Shown here: in pieces, positions 23,736-32,053 of the stretch | How the letters are laid out: every line of letters begins with the position of its first letter | Position numbering within the stretch: the stretch's first letter is position 1 | Origin: Robertmurraya_A mangrovi | GTDB lineage: Bacteria; Bacillota; Bacilli; Bacillales; Cytobacillaceae | DNA length: 64,000 nt | Direction of reading: 5' to 3' | Assembly: GCF_034427655.1 (NCBI RefSeq) | Contig: NZ_JAXOFX010000007.1 | Location: forward strand, 1-64,000 | The notes under the pieces: model-generated | What the model was told of the DNA's origin: nothing | Seen by the model: only the letters and a program-made list of their open reading frames with translations | Database searches by the model: none | Position numbers and translations under genes: made by a program

Positions 23736-25508
23736 TTAGGCCTTTTTAGGATATTTCTTGTACATTTCAATCGTAAATGTCGTACCTTTACCCACTTCAC
23801 TATCAACAGTAATATTCCCTTTATGCGCTTCAACTAAATGTTTGACAATGGCTAAACCTAAACCAGTTCCACCAGAATTTCGACTTCTAGCTTTATCCAC
23901 TCGATAGAAGCGCTCAAAAATACGGGAAATCTCTTCTTTTTCAATTCCTATCCCCGTATCTTTTACCTGTGTGTATACTTTAGATTGCTTTTCAAATAAA
24001 GTAATACTCACTTCCCCATCATTCGGCGTATAGGAAATAGCATTGTTAATTAAATTGATAAAAATTTGTTTTATCCTGTATAAGTCACCTTCAAGTATCA
24101 TTTTATCCACACTTGCATGTAACTTAAGATTAATACCCTTTTCAGAAGCTTTTCCTTGTAAAATTGCTATTACCTCATTTAAGGCTTCAACAAGGTCAAA
24201 TTCTTGTAGAGAAAGGTTAAATCCTTGCTGTTCAATTTTAGATAAATCTAATAAATCCTGGATAAGAGATTGTAAGCGGTCGCTTTCTTTTAATATGATA
24301 TTTAAAAAGGCTTCTAGCGTTCCCTGGTCCTCCATCGCCCCATCAAGAAGTGTTTCTGAAAAACCTTTAATTGATGTAACAGGTGTCTTTAACTCATGTG
24401 AAACGTTGGCAACAAAGTCTTTTCTCATTTGTTCAAGCTTCTTAATCTCCGTAATTTCATGAAAAACGAGTAGAATTCCCTTCCAAACATCATTTGTCCC
24501 AATAATCGGTACACCATACACCTCAAAATAGCGTCTTTCAATTCCAATAGGAATAACTACTTGCTTTCTAAGCTTTTGTTCCGTCATAAAAATTTCTTCA
24601 ACCATCTCAGAAATTTCTTTATGCTTAATTACATCGTAATATAATTTATTCAAATATTCTTTTGAGCCGACATTAAAAACCTCTTTATAGGAACGGTTAA
24701 TCAAATTGATAAAACCCCTACTATCAATTAAAATCAGTCCACTTCCCATATTCTCAATGAGCGTTTCCAACCGATCTTGCTGAATCTCCTGTGATTTGAC
24801 CATTTCTTGAAGATTTCTCGCCAATATATTTATAGATGAACTCAGCATTCCTGTCTCGTCAATATGATCTTCATAAGTTCTAGCCCGATAATTTCCTTTT
24901 GCTAGTTCAATTGCTACATTAGTAGCTGACTCAATTGGCTTAGTATAACGATTCGTAATTCTAGTACCAAGTAAAATAATTATAATCAATGATAATCCTA
25001 AGCTAACAATTAAAATCCACCATATTTGATGATATGCTTTCTTAATTTCGTTTAACTTAGTACTAAGGAAAACATATGCTTCTGCTTCACCGTTCTTACT
25101 AATTTGATCCCAGTAATAGTGTAGATTAAAGCCACCAGCAACCTCATGAACCTTATTCTTGTCCACTATCTTTTCTCTATATAGTTCTTCAATGATCGAT
25201 AGATGCCGACCAGTAGTTTCCTCTGGTTGCCCACTGTCGTAAATAAGTTCACCATCATTATTAATAATTGTTATACGAGAATCTAGCATCTCACTAAAAA
25301 GTTTCATTTTTTTAGGCTGGAGTGTATTAACCCCACCACTGTCTTCTATATAAGTGGAGATTAGACTACTCTCTTTTTTTAGCCGTGCATCAAATGAATT
25401 TAAATAATAGCTTTTAAACAGTTGGCCAAGTAGTAGGCCTAATCCAATTAGAACAGCAAATATTAAGGTGATTAAAGCAAAAAGGAGTCTTGTTCTGAAT
25501 TTAATCAT
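23736..25508 (-). CDS. phoR: Phosphate-sensing histidine kinase PhoR
   Basis: 590 residues: transmembrane helix 1 (about 9-30), extracytoplasmic PAS-like domain (about 35-160), transmembrane helix 2 (about 163-181), HAMP, PAS (about 245-355), HisKA with the phospho-acceptor His371 in VANVSHELKTP, and HATPase_c with GIGIEKEEISRIFERFYRVD and GGTGLGLAIVKHL. Partner of PhoP, with ATGA overlap of the two genes (25505-25508). It activates the phosphate-starvation regulon. The ATG follows AAAGGAG inside phoP. Confidence 0.96.
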   Translation of the reverse strand: MIKFRTRLLFALITLIFAVLIGLGLLLGQLFKSYYLNSFDARLKKESSLISTYIEDSGGVNTLQPKKMKLFSEMLDSRITIINNDGELIYDSGQPEETTGRHLSIIEELYREKIVDKNKVHEVAGGFNLHYYWDQISKNGEAEAYVFLSTKLNEIKKAYHQIWWILIVSLGLSLIIIILLGTRITNRYTKPIESATNVAIELAKGNYRARTYEDHIDETGMLSSSINILARNLQEMVKSQEIQQDRLETLIENMGSGLILIDSRGFINLINRSYKEVFNVGSKEYLNKLYYDVIKHKEISEMVEEIFMTEQKLRKQVVIPIGIERRYFEVYGVPIIGTNDVWKGILLVFHEITEIKKLEQMRKDFVANVSHELKTPVTSIKGFSETLLDGAMEDQGTLEAFLNIILKESDRLQSLIQDLLDLSKIEQQGFNLSLQEFDLVEALNEVIAILQGKASEKGINLKLHASVDKMILEGDLYRIKQIFINLINNAISYTPNDGEVSITLFEKQSKVYTQVKDTGIGIEKEEISRIFERFYRVDKARSRNSGGTGLGLAIVKHLVEAHKGNITVDSEVGKGTTFTIEMYKKYPKKA

Positions 25509-26221
25509 TCTCCTTTAGGCTCCTCCAATTTATATCCTAAACCGCGAATGGTTTTTATGTAGATTGGTTTTTTTGTATTTTGTTCAACCTTTTCACGCAA
25601 ATGGCTTATATGAACATCTACAATTCGAGTATCCCCTGCAAAATCATAATTCCAAACCGCACTTAACAGTTGGTCCCTAGTAAGAACGCGCCCCTTATTC
25701 TTGGCTAAATATAGTAGTAGTTCAAATTCCTTTGGTGTTAAATCTAATAGTTCTCCATTAAAATAAGCCTCGTATTGCTCTGGGTAAATTTTTAATCCTC
25801 TGACAACAAGATGATCGTTGTCCTCTTCTGCTTTTTCCACTACTTCTGGTTGGAATTGTGTTCTTCTTAATATAGCTTTAACCCTTGCAATCACTTCTCT
25901 AGGACTAAAAGGTTTCGTCATATAATCATCCGCACCTAGTTCAAGTCCTAATACTTTATCGAATTCATCATCCTTAGCCGTTAACATTAAGATAGGAGTA
26001 GATACCTTATGCTGACGAAGCTGCTTACACACTTCAATACCATCAAGTTTAGGTAGCATTAAGTCTAGTACAATTAAATCTAATCGTTCTGATAATGCTA
26101 AATTCTTCCCTTCTTCTCCGTCCATTGCAGTAATGACTTGAAAACCTGCCTGTTCTAAATTGTACTGTAGCAGTGTTAAAATGGATTGTTCATCATCTAC
26201 GACAAGCACTTTTTTATCCAT
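25505..26221 (-). CDS. phoP: Phosphate response regulator PhoP
   Basis: 238 residues: receiver domain with the acidic pocket and phospho-acceptor Asp53 (VLDLMLP), switch Thr/Lys (LTAKDDEFDK, KPFSPREV), and an OmpR-type winged-helix DNA-binding domain from about residue 135. The start at 26221 (MDKKVLVVDDEQ) has GGAGG five bases upstream; the frame extends to 26260 without support. Cotranscribed with phoR. A TTTACA-N5-ATTACA pair at 26294-26310 may be a PhoP box for autoregulation. Confidence 0.96.
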   Translation of the reverse strand: MDKKVLVVDDEQSILTLLQYNLEQAGFQVITAMDGEEGKNLALSERLDLIVLDLMLPKLDGIEVCKQLRQHKVSTPILMLTAKDDEFDKVLGLELGADDYMTKPFSPREVIARVKAILRRTQFQPEVVEKAEEDNDHLVVRGLKIYPEQYEAYFNGELLDLTPKEFELLLYLAKNKGRVLTRDQLLSAVWNYDFAGDTRIVDVHISHLREKVEQNTKKPIYIKTIRGLGYKLEEPKGE

Positions 26222-26293
26222 AACAGCCTCCGTTTTGTATATATTCCCCTTAATCCCCAAGTACCATATTTTTATTATAATATAAATCTGCTT

Positions 26294-26310
26294 TTTACAA
26301 TAATATTACA
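26294..26310 (+). promoter_or_regulatory. Possible PhoP box pair upstream of phoP
   Basis: TTTACA (26294-26299) and ATTACA (26305-26310) are separated by five bases, matching the 11-base periodicity of PhoP direct repeats (TTHACA). The second copy has one mismatch. Sited about 75 bases upstream of the phoP start codon. Confidence 0.35.
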
Positions 26311-26364
26311 GGAAATTTATATGGAGTAGAAAGAAACATAACTATTTATCCGCCCTGTTTTTTG

Positions 26365-26473
26365 TCGATTATTGTAAAATAAACGATATTCAGCTGAAAA
26401 TCGATGATATATTTTAATTTTCGATGATATAATACCTAAAATCGATGATATATGGTCCCAATTCGATGATATG
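26365..26473. repeat. Helically phased TCGATGATAT repeat array upstream of phoP
   Basis: Four copies of TCGATGATAT begin at 26401, 26421, 26442 and 26463, spaced 20, 21 and 21 bases, about two DNA turns. Degenerate relatives (TCGATT at 26365, ACGATATT at 26383) extend it leftwards. The spacers differ in sequence. No gene was found here. It lies between the terminator of the MaoC-like gene and phoP. Confidence 0.8.
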
Positions 26474-26532
26474 TGCTCTATTACGTGAGTCTGAGGAGAA
26501 AATAGCTAATAATAAAAGCTTCAGTAAACAGA

Positions 26533-26568
26533 AAAAAGGTGTATCTTAACTAGATACACCTCATTTTA
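26533..26568 (-). terminator. Terminator of the MaoC-like gene
   Basis: Stem AGGTGTATCT / AGATACACCT with a five-base loop (about 26537-26561) followed by a T run on the minus strand. Confidence 0.85.
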
Positions 26569-26589
26569 AGCCCATATGAATCATTTTTT

Positions 26590-27066
26590 CTAAAAATTCT
26601 CCAGCGCGCTGCCAACCATCCCTTCTAGTTGTCGTGGTGGACATACGACTAACGAGCCTTGGATCACTACTTCTTCTTGTTCATTGGAACCAGTCACATT
26701 CAGTTGAATAGTGTGGTTATTTCTATCTACTTCAACTACTTCAAATAAGAATTGTACTGTCGCATAATGATAGACTGGTTTAAGAAAGCTAATATCTTGT
26801 TTTAAGATGTGACTTCCTGGACCAGGCATATATTTAGAAATCGCAGATGAGATCATTCCAGTAAGCATAATGCTGGGAACAATCGGCTTTTTATATGGCG
26901 TTTGTGAAGCATAATCGTGTTGAATATATAATGGGTTAGCATCATTTGTTAGGCCCAGATATAGAAGTAGATCTTTATCTTCTACCTTTTCAGTAATAGC
27001 CAGTTTTTCTCCTACTGTCATCTCTTCAATTTTTCTGCCTAACTTTCGTTTTTTCCCAAGTAGCAT
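26590..27066 (-). CDS. MaoC-like hot-dog protein, catalytic His replaced
   Basis: 158 residues with a MaoC/(R)-hydratase hot-dog fold: TNDANPLYIQHDYA near residue 40, then VPSIMLTGMISSAISKYMPGPGS as the central helix and SFLKPVYHYATVQFLFEVV as the following strands. Canonical hydratases read D-x-N-P-x-H; here the histidine position is Tyr (NPLY), so dehydratase activity is doubtful and a binding role is possible. It lies between mdh and phoP, where B. subtilis has no gene. The ATG follows GGAGG, and a perfect cre site overlaps the region just upstream (27086-27100), so it is probably CcpA-controlled. Confidence 0.8.
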   Translation of the reverse strand: MLLGKKRKLGRKIEEMTVGEKLAITEKVEDKDLLLYLGLTNDANPLYIQHDYASQTPYKKPIVPSIMLTGMISSAISKYMPGPGSHILKQDISFLKPVYHYATVQFLFEVVEVDRNNHTIQLNVTGSNEQEEVVIQGSLVVCPPRQLEGMVGSALENF

Positions 27067-27085
27067 ATAACGGCACCTCCAAGTT

Positions 27086-27100
27086 ATGTAAACGGTTACA
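27086..27100 (-). promoter_or_regulatory. Consensus cre site (CcpA) before the MaoC-like gene
   Basis: TGTAAACGGTTACA with its flanking A matches WTGNAANCGNWNNCW at every fixed position and is nearly palindromic. It ends 20 bases from the start codon, next to the ribosome site, where bound CcpA would block elongation. Confidence 0.8.
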
Positions 27101-27287
27101 AGATTAGTTTTTAAAAGGCTTTTTTCTTTATGATTGTTGTAAATAGTAAAAATCCAAAAACCGATTTTTACCCTTAAAACTGACTATAATACTATTCGTA
27201 TTTTTCAGTCTATTTATTTTATTATAGCATTTCTACTATATCTGTAAAAGTACTAGCTTCTTCTTCAATCCAATCTAATCAATCACA

Positions 27288-27312
27288 CAAAAAACGGGGT
27301 TGCCCCCGTTTC
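27288..27312 (-). terminator. Terminator of mdh
   Basis: AAACGGGG / CCCCGTTT stem with a four-base loop followed by TTT on the minus strand, 10 bases beyond the mdh stop. Confidence 0.88.
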
Positions 27313-27322
27313 CAAGCTAAAT

Positions 27323-28261
27323 TTATGCTAATACTTTCATTACGCTTCGTACAGCATCAGCCGATTTATCTAATGCCGCTTTTTCTTCAGAAGTTAATTC
27401 TAACTCAATTACCTTTTCAATACCATTCGCACCTAGAATAGTAGGAACTCCTAAGTAAATTCCATCATAACCATATTCGCCTTCAAGGTAAGCGATAGAT
27501 GGAAGGACGCGACGCTGATCCTTAAGAATCGCTTCACACATTTCAACTAGTGAAGCTGCAGGTGCGTAATAGGCACTACCGTTACCTAAAAGGTTAACAA
27601 TTTCACCGCCACCTTTACGTGTACGCTCTACGATTGCATCTAGGCGATCTTGTGGGATTAACGTTTCAAGTGGAATTCCACCAGCATAAGAGTAACGTAC
27701 AAGAGGGACCATATCATCACCATGTCCGCCTAGTACGAAACCTGTGATATCTTTAACTGAAAGGTTTAACTCTTGGGCCACAAATGTACGGAAACGAGCT
27801 GTATCAAGAACTCCTGATTGACCAATAACACGGTTTTTAGGGAAGCCAGACTCTTTAAATACTGTGTAAGTCATTGCGTCAACTGGATTAGTTAATACGA
27901 TTATATAGCTATTTGGAGAGTATTTTACAATTTCTTGCGCAACACTCTTCATAATCTTTTGGTTTGTTTGTACTAAATCATCACGACTCATACCCGGTTT
28001 ACGAGCAATGCCTGCCGTGATTACTACAATATCAGAATCCTTGGTATCTTCGTAGCTGGAAGTACCTGTTATGTTCGCATCAAACCCTTGTACTGGGCTT
28101 GCTTCTAACATATCTAACGCCTTTCCTTTTGTCGGGTTTTCCATTTGTGGAATATCAACTAATACAACATCACCTAACTCTTTTTGAGCTAATAAAAATG
28201 CAGTTGTTGCCCCTGTAAAGCCGCCACCAATTACGGAAATCTTTTTACGTTTCATTGACAT
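27323..28261 (-). CDS. mdh: Malate dehydrogenase
   Basis: 312 residues, the same length as B. subtilis Mdh and very similar. Oxidises malate to oxaloacetate with NAD. Nucleotide loop GGGFTG (12-17), Asp36 at the end of beta-2, substrate arginines in IARKPGMSRDD (Arg87, Arg93) and catalytic His180 (LGGHGDDMVPL). LDH-like (cytosolic Gram-positive) subclass. The start at 28261 follows GGGAGG at nine bases; the frame extension to 28291 is unsupported. Third gene of the citZ-icd-mdh cluster. The 215-base gap to icd contains a hairpin and TATGAT-type -10 sequences, so mdh can be transcribed separately. Confidence 0.97.
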   Translation of the reverse strand: MSMKRKKISVIGGGFTGATTAFLLAQKELGDVVLVDIPQMENPTKGKALDMLEASPVQGFDANITGTSSYEDTKDSDIVVITAGIARKPGMSRDDLVQTNQKIMKSVAQEIVKYSPNSYIIVLTNPVDAMTYTVFKESGFPKNRVIGQSGVLDTARFRTFVAQELNLSVKDITGFVLGGHGDDMVPLVRYSYAGGIPLETLIPQDRLDAIVERTRKGGGEIVNLLGNGSAYYAPAASLVEMCEAILKDQRRVLPSIAYLEGEYGYDGIYLGVPTILGANGIEKVIELELTSEEKAALDKSADAVRSVMKVLA

Positions 28262-28433
28262 GATACATTTCCTCCCTTGGATTCTAATCATCTTTATAAG
28301 ACAATTTCTGAATACGGTTTCTAATTAACAGTATAATTAGACCGTTCTGAAATGTCATTTATGGAAATATCCACCTATAAAATCATATCATACAAGATTT
28401 GCTACTTACAACTTGTAAAGTAAACCTAAAGCA

Positions 28434-28465
28434 AAGTGGCTGACTCCAACTAGAGTCAGCCACTT
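28434..28465 (-). terminator. Long hairpin between icd and mdh
   Basis: AAGTGGCTGACTC pairs perfectly with GAGTCAGCCACTT (13 base pairs, six-base loop). On the minus strand only TGCTTTAGG follows, so termination may be partial, allowing some read-through into mdh. Confidence 0.65.
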
Positions 28466-28478
28466 AAATATATGCTAA

Positions 28479-29747
28479 TTAGTCCATGTTCTTGATAAGT
28501 GTATCACCGAATTCAGAACATTTAACTTCTGTAGCACCGTCCATTAGACGAGCAAAGTCATAAGTTACAACTTTAGAAGCAATTGATTTTTCCATTGATT
28601 TAACGATTAAGTTAGCTGCTTCATTCCAACCTAAGTGTTCAAGCATTAGAACACCTGAAAGGATTACAGATGAAGGGTTAACTTTATCTAAACCAGCATA
28701 CTTCGGTGCAGTACCATGAGTAGCTTCGAAAATTGCATGTCCTGTTTCATAGTTGATGTTAGCTCCTGGAGCAATACCGATTCCACCAACTTGAGCAGCT
28801 AGTGCATCAGAGATATAGTCTCCATTTAAGTTCATCGTAGCAACAACATCAAACTCGCTAGGACGAGTTAAGATTTGTTGTAAGAAGATGTCAGCAATTG
28901 CATCTTTAACGATGATTTTGCCAGCAGCTTCAGCATCAGCTTGAGCTTTATTAGCAGCATCTGTGCCTTGCTCTTCTTTAATACGATCGTATTGTGCCCA
29001 AGTGAATACTTTATCCCCGTATTCTCTTTCAGCAAGCTCGTAACCCCAGTTTTTGAAAGCACCTTCAGTGAACTTCATGATGTTTCCTTTATGTACTAGA
29101 GTTAAAGATTTACGTCCTTCGTTGATCGCATACTCAATAGCAGCGCGAACTAGACGAGTAGTACCTTCTTCAGAAACTGGTTTAATACCAATACCAGAAG
29201 TTTCAGGGAAACGGATTTTGTTAGCTCCCATTTCGTTTTGAAGGAAAGAGATTAACTTTTTCACTTCATCTGATCCTTTAGCATACTCGATACCAGCATA
29301 GATATCTTCAGTATTTTCACGGAAAATAACCATATCAGTATCTTGAGGACGCTTAACAGGTGAAGGTACACCTTCGAACCAGCGAACTGGACGTAAACAT
29401 ACAAATAAATCTAACTCTTGACGAAGAGCAACGTTTAATGAACGAATTCCTCCACCGATAGGAGTTGTTAAAGGACCTTTAATCGCGATAAGGTACTCGT
29501 TAATTACTTCTAAAGTTTCGTTAGGAAGCCATTCACCTGTTTGGTTAAATGCTTTTTCTCCTGCTAAAACTTCTTTCCAAACTAATTTACGCTCACCTTT
29601 GTAAGCTTTTTCTACAGCTGCATCTAATACTCTTGAAGCAGCAGCCCAAATATCAGGACCTGTACCGTCTCCTTCAATAAATGGAACGATAGGGTTGTTT
29701 GGTACGTTTAATACACCATTTTGAACTGTAATTTTTTCACCTTGCAT
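28479..29747 (-). CDS. icd: Isocitrate dehydrogenase (NADP-dependent)
   Basis: 422 residues, close to B. subtilis Icd (423). Oxidative decarboxylation of isocitrate to 2-oxoglutarate. The substrate/phospho-serine motif GGGIRSLNVALRQ has Ser103, followed by the substrate arginines. Metal-binding aspartates are in the NGDYISDALAAQ and preceding segments, and GTAPKYAG with the following residues forms the NADP site. The start at 29747 follows GGAGGGAG. It lies downstream of citZ, with a hairpin between, and upstream of mdh. Confidence 0.97.
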   Translation of the reverse strand: MQGEKITVQNGVLNVPNNPIVPFIEGDGTGPDIWAAASRVLDAAVEKAYKGERKLVWKEVLAGEKAFNQTGEWLPNETLEVINEYLIAIKGPLTTPIGGGIRSLNVALRQELDLFVCLRPVRWFEGVPSPVKRPQDTDMVIFRENTEDIYAGIEYAKGSDEVKKLISFLQNEMGANKIRFPETSGIGIKPVSEEGTTRLVRAAIEYAINEGRKSLTLVHKGNIMKFTEGAFKNWGYELAEREYGDKVFTWAQYDRIKEEQGTDAANKAQADAEAAGKIIVKDAIADIFLQQILTRPSEFDVVATMNLNGDYISDALAAQVGGIGIAPGANINYETGHAIFEATHGTAPKYAGLDKVNPSSVILSGVLMLEHLGWNEAANLIVKSMEKSIASKVVTYDFARLMDGATEVKCSEFGDTLIKNMD

Positions 29748-29822
29748 AAAAAGTTCTCCCTCCAATTTCGAAATGCTTAGCTGTACCTTGATAAGAATCA
29801 GCTAGGTATATTATTCAGAATC

Positions 29823-29853
29823 AAAGGTTAGAAAGCTTAAGCTTCTAACCTTT
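29823..29853. terminator. Hairpin between citZ and icd, T run on the plus side
   Basis: AAAGGTTAGAAAGCTT / AAGCTTCTAACCTTT pairs with one bulge. The long T run follows on the plus strand; on the minus strand, the direction of citZ and icd, only CCTTTG follows. It therefore looks like a leaky element within the citZ-icd transcript. Confidence 0.55.
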
Positions 29854-29977
29854 TTTCTTGCATTTCTATTACAGCAATTTTTCACGAAAAAGTAAAATGC
29901 TGTTTTATATTTTTAGACTCTTTTTTTGAAAAGAGTATTAAAAACCATATTAGTTTGCGTTGAATCATTAAAAATTA

Positions 29978-31096
29978 TTAGCTTCTTTGGTCAACTGGCA
30001 CGTAAACTTGCATTCCAGGTCCAGTGTAATCTGCACGCGGACGGATTAGGCGGTTGTTATCATACTGCTCTAAAATATGAGCTAACCAACCTGATACACG
30101 GCTAACAGCAAAGATTGGTGTGAATAAATCATGGTCAATTCCTAAGCTATGATACATAGATGCAGAGTAGAAATCAACATTTGGCGGTAAGTTCTTTTCA
30201 CCTGTTACGATTGCTTCAATTTTAGTTGACATTTCGTACCATTGAGGCTCACCAGTTAATTTTGTTAACTTCTCAGACATCACGCGTAAGTGTTTTGCAC
30301 GTGGATCACCTTGTCTGTATACACGGTGACCGAAGCCCATGATTTTTTCTTTATTAGCTAATTTTTCACGAACATAAGATTCTACATTATCTGGTGAACC
30401 GATTTCTGAAAGCATTTTCATAACTGCTTCGTTTGCTCCACCATGTAGAGGACCTTTAAGAGCTCCGATTGCTGCTGTTACTCCAGAGTAAACATCTGAA
30501 AGAGTTGCAACGCAAACACGTGCTGTAAAAGTAGATGCATTTAGTTCATGATCTGCGTGTAATACTAATGCTTTATTGAAAGCATCAACCGCGATTGCAT
30601 CTGGCTCGTTACCTGATAACATATATAAGAAGTTTGCAGCAAAGCTTAAATCAGTTCTTGGAGCTACTGGCTCAAGACCTTTTCTAATGCGAGCAAATGC
30701 AGTTACAATTGTTGGCATCTTAGCTTGAAGGCGAATAGCTTTAAGATAGTTTGACTCTTGCTCCATCACATCAGCATCTTGATCATATAAACCTAGTAAA
30801 GATACTGCCGTGCGAAGTGCTGCCATTGGATGAACACTATTGATTGGATACATTTTAAAATGATCGAGAACTTCTTTAGGCAACTCAGCATTCTCAGCTA
30901 ATTGTTTGTTTAGAACTTCAAGTTCAGACTTAGTAGGTAACTTTCTATGCCATAGAAGATAAATTACTTCTTCAAAACTAGCATTTTCAGCTAGATCATC
31001 AATGTTATAACCTACATAAGTTAGTGTGTCATCAATGATAGAACTGATAGAGGAAGTTGTAGCTACTACCCCTTCTAGACCACGTGTTACTGTCAT
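29978..31096 (-). CDS. citZ: Citrate synthase
   Basis: 372 residues. Condenses acetyl-CoA and oxaloacetate; the entry step of the TCA branch. Catalytic His218 (GPLHGGANEA), His257 (GFGHRVYRQGDPRA) and Asp308 (NVDFYSASMY) are all present. The ATG follows GAGGAGAGGG. Heads the citZ-icd-mdh cluster. Its promoter, a cre site overlapping the transcription start, and a 265-base leader with a run of hairpins lie upstream, so control by CcpA and possibly by RNA-binding is likely. Confidence 0.97.
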   Translation of the reverse strand: MTVTRGLEGVVATTSSISSIIDDTLTYVGYNIDDLAENASFEEVIYLLWHRKLPTKSELEVLNKQLAENAELPKEVLDHFKMYPINSVHPMAALRTAVSLLGLYDQDADVMEQESNYLKAIRLQAKMPTIVTAFARIRKGLEPVAPRTDLSFAANFLYMLSGNEPDAIAVDAFNKALVLHADHELNASTFTARVCVATLSDVYSGVTAAIGALKGPLHGGANEAVMKMLSEIGSPDNVESYVREKLANKEKIMGFGHRVYRQGDPRAKHLRVMSEKLTKLTGEPQWYEMSTKIEAIVTGEKNLPPNVDFYSASMYHSLGIDHDLFTPIFAVSRVSGWLAHILEQYDNNRLIRPRADYTGPGMQVYVPVDQRS

Positions 31097-31362
31097 ATGG
31101 ACCCTCTCCTCACAATATTAATTTCCCCATGCCCTTTGTTAAACTAAATGTTGAATGAAGTATTCAACTAATTCAGAATCATATTCCTGAATCTATGCGG
31201 CCAATAGACCGATAAGCCGACTGTATGTAGCCGGAGCACAGATTTTTCACCTGAGCGGATGCTCAAATTAAACCGTTAAAGAAATACTATATACATTATC
31301 CTTATGAATAATCATATAGTTTCATGGAATTCTATCGCATCATAAAAAAGGATGCGCTTACA
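31097..31362 (-). promoter_or_regulatory. Structured 5' leader of citZ
   Basis: About 265 nt. Five consecutive hairpins, in plus coordinates: 31253-31264 (GAGC stem), 31217-31234 (CCGGCT/AGTCGG on the RNA), 31198-31211 (CGGTC/GGCCG), 31171-31192 (ATTCAG/CTGAAT) and 31151-31167 (TTGAAT/ATTCAA). The G+C-rich block stands out from A+T-rich flanks. No ORF is visible. B. subtilis citZ leader RNA has been reported to bind aconitase; I infer a possible parallel. Confidence 0.55.
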
Positions 31363-31363
31363 A
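31349..31363 (-). promoter_or_regulatory. cre site (CcpA) at the citZ transcription start
   Basis: TTGTAAGCGCATCCT on the minus strand fits WTGNAANCGNWNNCW at every fixed position. It lies immediately downstream of the -10 box, over the predicted +1. Confidence 0.75.
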
Positions 31364-31368
31364 GTCCT

Positions 31369-31397
31369 ATTATAAACAATTATCTGACTTTTGTGAA
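31369..31397 (-). promoter_or_regulatory. SigA promoter of citZ
   Basis: Minus-strand -35 TTCACA (31392-31397), 17-base spacer, consensus -10 TATAAT (31369-31374). Predicted start near 31362, inside the cre site. Confidence 0.85.
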
Positions 31398-31582
31398 TGA
31401 AAAGAGCTCAAAATGTGAAAAATTTATTATTTTATTAGAAAAACATAAGCCTCTCTATAAAATAATGAACTTATGTGTAGACATGACCAAAAATTAAGAT
31501 GATGCCTATTTAATAATAATAAATCCTATAGTAATTATACCGCATTTTTTCTAGGAGATAAAATTTAAGCACTTTCCTACAA

Positions 31583-32053
31583 TTACTTAAATAAATCAAA
31601 TATCTTCATAGCCATATAAGCAATCCCAGCACCAATTAAAGGGCCTACAGCTACACCATTAAATATAGATACAGATAAAATGGTCCCGAGAACGAGTGCC
31701 GTTGTGATATGTGGATCTTCTGCCAAGAGGATTACTCCACCCTTCGCTAACAAAGCTACGACCATTCCTGAAACGAGAGCAATCCATGCATATGGTGATT
31801 TAAACGCACCCGTTAAGTCTTTAAAACCTATATCCCCTGTAGCAATTGGAGCTAACACTGCAATCGTTATTATCGTAACGCCCCAATTAATCCCCTTAGA
31901 TTGAATTACAGAAAATGTTTTAGTATCAAAACCAACAACCTTCAAGACTAACAATACGGCAACAGCTATGATTAACGAATTGTTTTTAGCTACTAAGCCG
32001 ATGGCGAGTAACAAGGCTAAAAAAATAAAAGGTTCAGAGAACAACAAACTCAT
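31583..32053 (-). CDS. ytwI: DUF441 membrane protein YtwI
   Basis: 156 residues with four to five hydrophobic segments. The conserved INWGVTIITIAVLAPIATGDIGF and ITTALVLGTILSV...GVAVGPLIGAGIAY blocks identify DUF441 (UPF0756). Function unknown. The start is uncertain: the ATG at 32053 abuts the ribosome site GGGAAGG, while a TTG two codons later (32047) is at six-base spacing. It lies between citZ and ytvI, as in B. subtilis. Confidence 0.85.
   Translation of the reverse strand: MSLLFSEPFIFLALLLAIGLVAKNNSLIIAVAVLLVLKVVGFDTKTFSVIQSKGINWGVTIITIAVLAPIATGDIGFKDLTGAFKSPYAWIALVSGMVVALLAKGGVILLAEDPHITTALVLGTILSVSIFNGVAVGPLIGAGIAYMAMKIFDLFK

Noticed and set aside
24043..24462. 139-residue plus-strand frame inside phoR
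   Set aside because: Antisense shadow of the kinase domain with no start signal.
26401..26473. CRISPR-like array
   Set aside because: Repeats are only 10 bases and spacers about 10-11; no cas genes in the window.
28868..29062. 64-residue minus-strand frame inside icd
   Set aside because: Alternate frame of icd, no independent evidence.
31300..31345. Second citZ promoter or CcpC site (ATTATTCATAAGGATAAT)
   Set aside because: Dyad-like A+T-rich sequence without a convincing -35 or a match I could confirm to the CcpC consensus.
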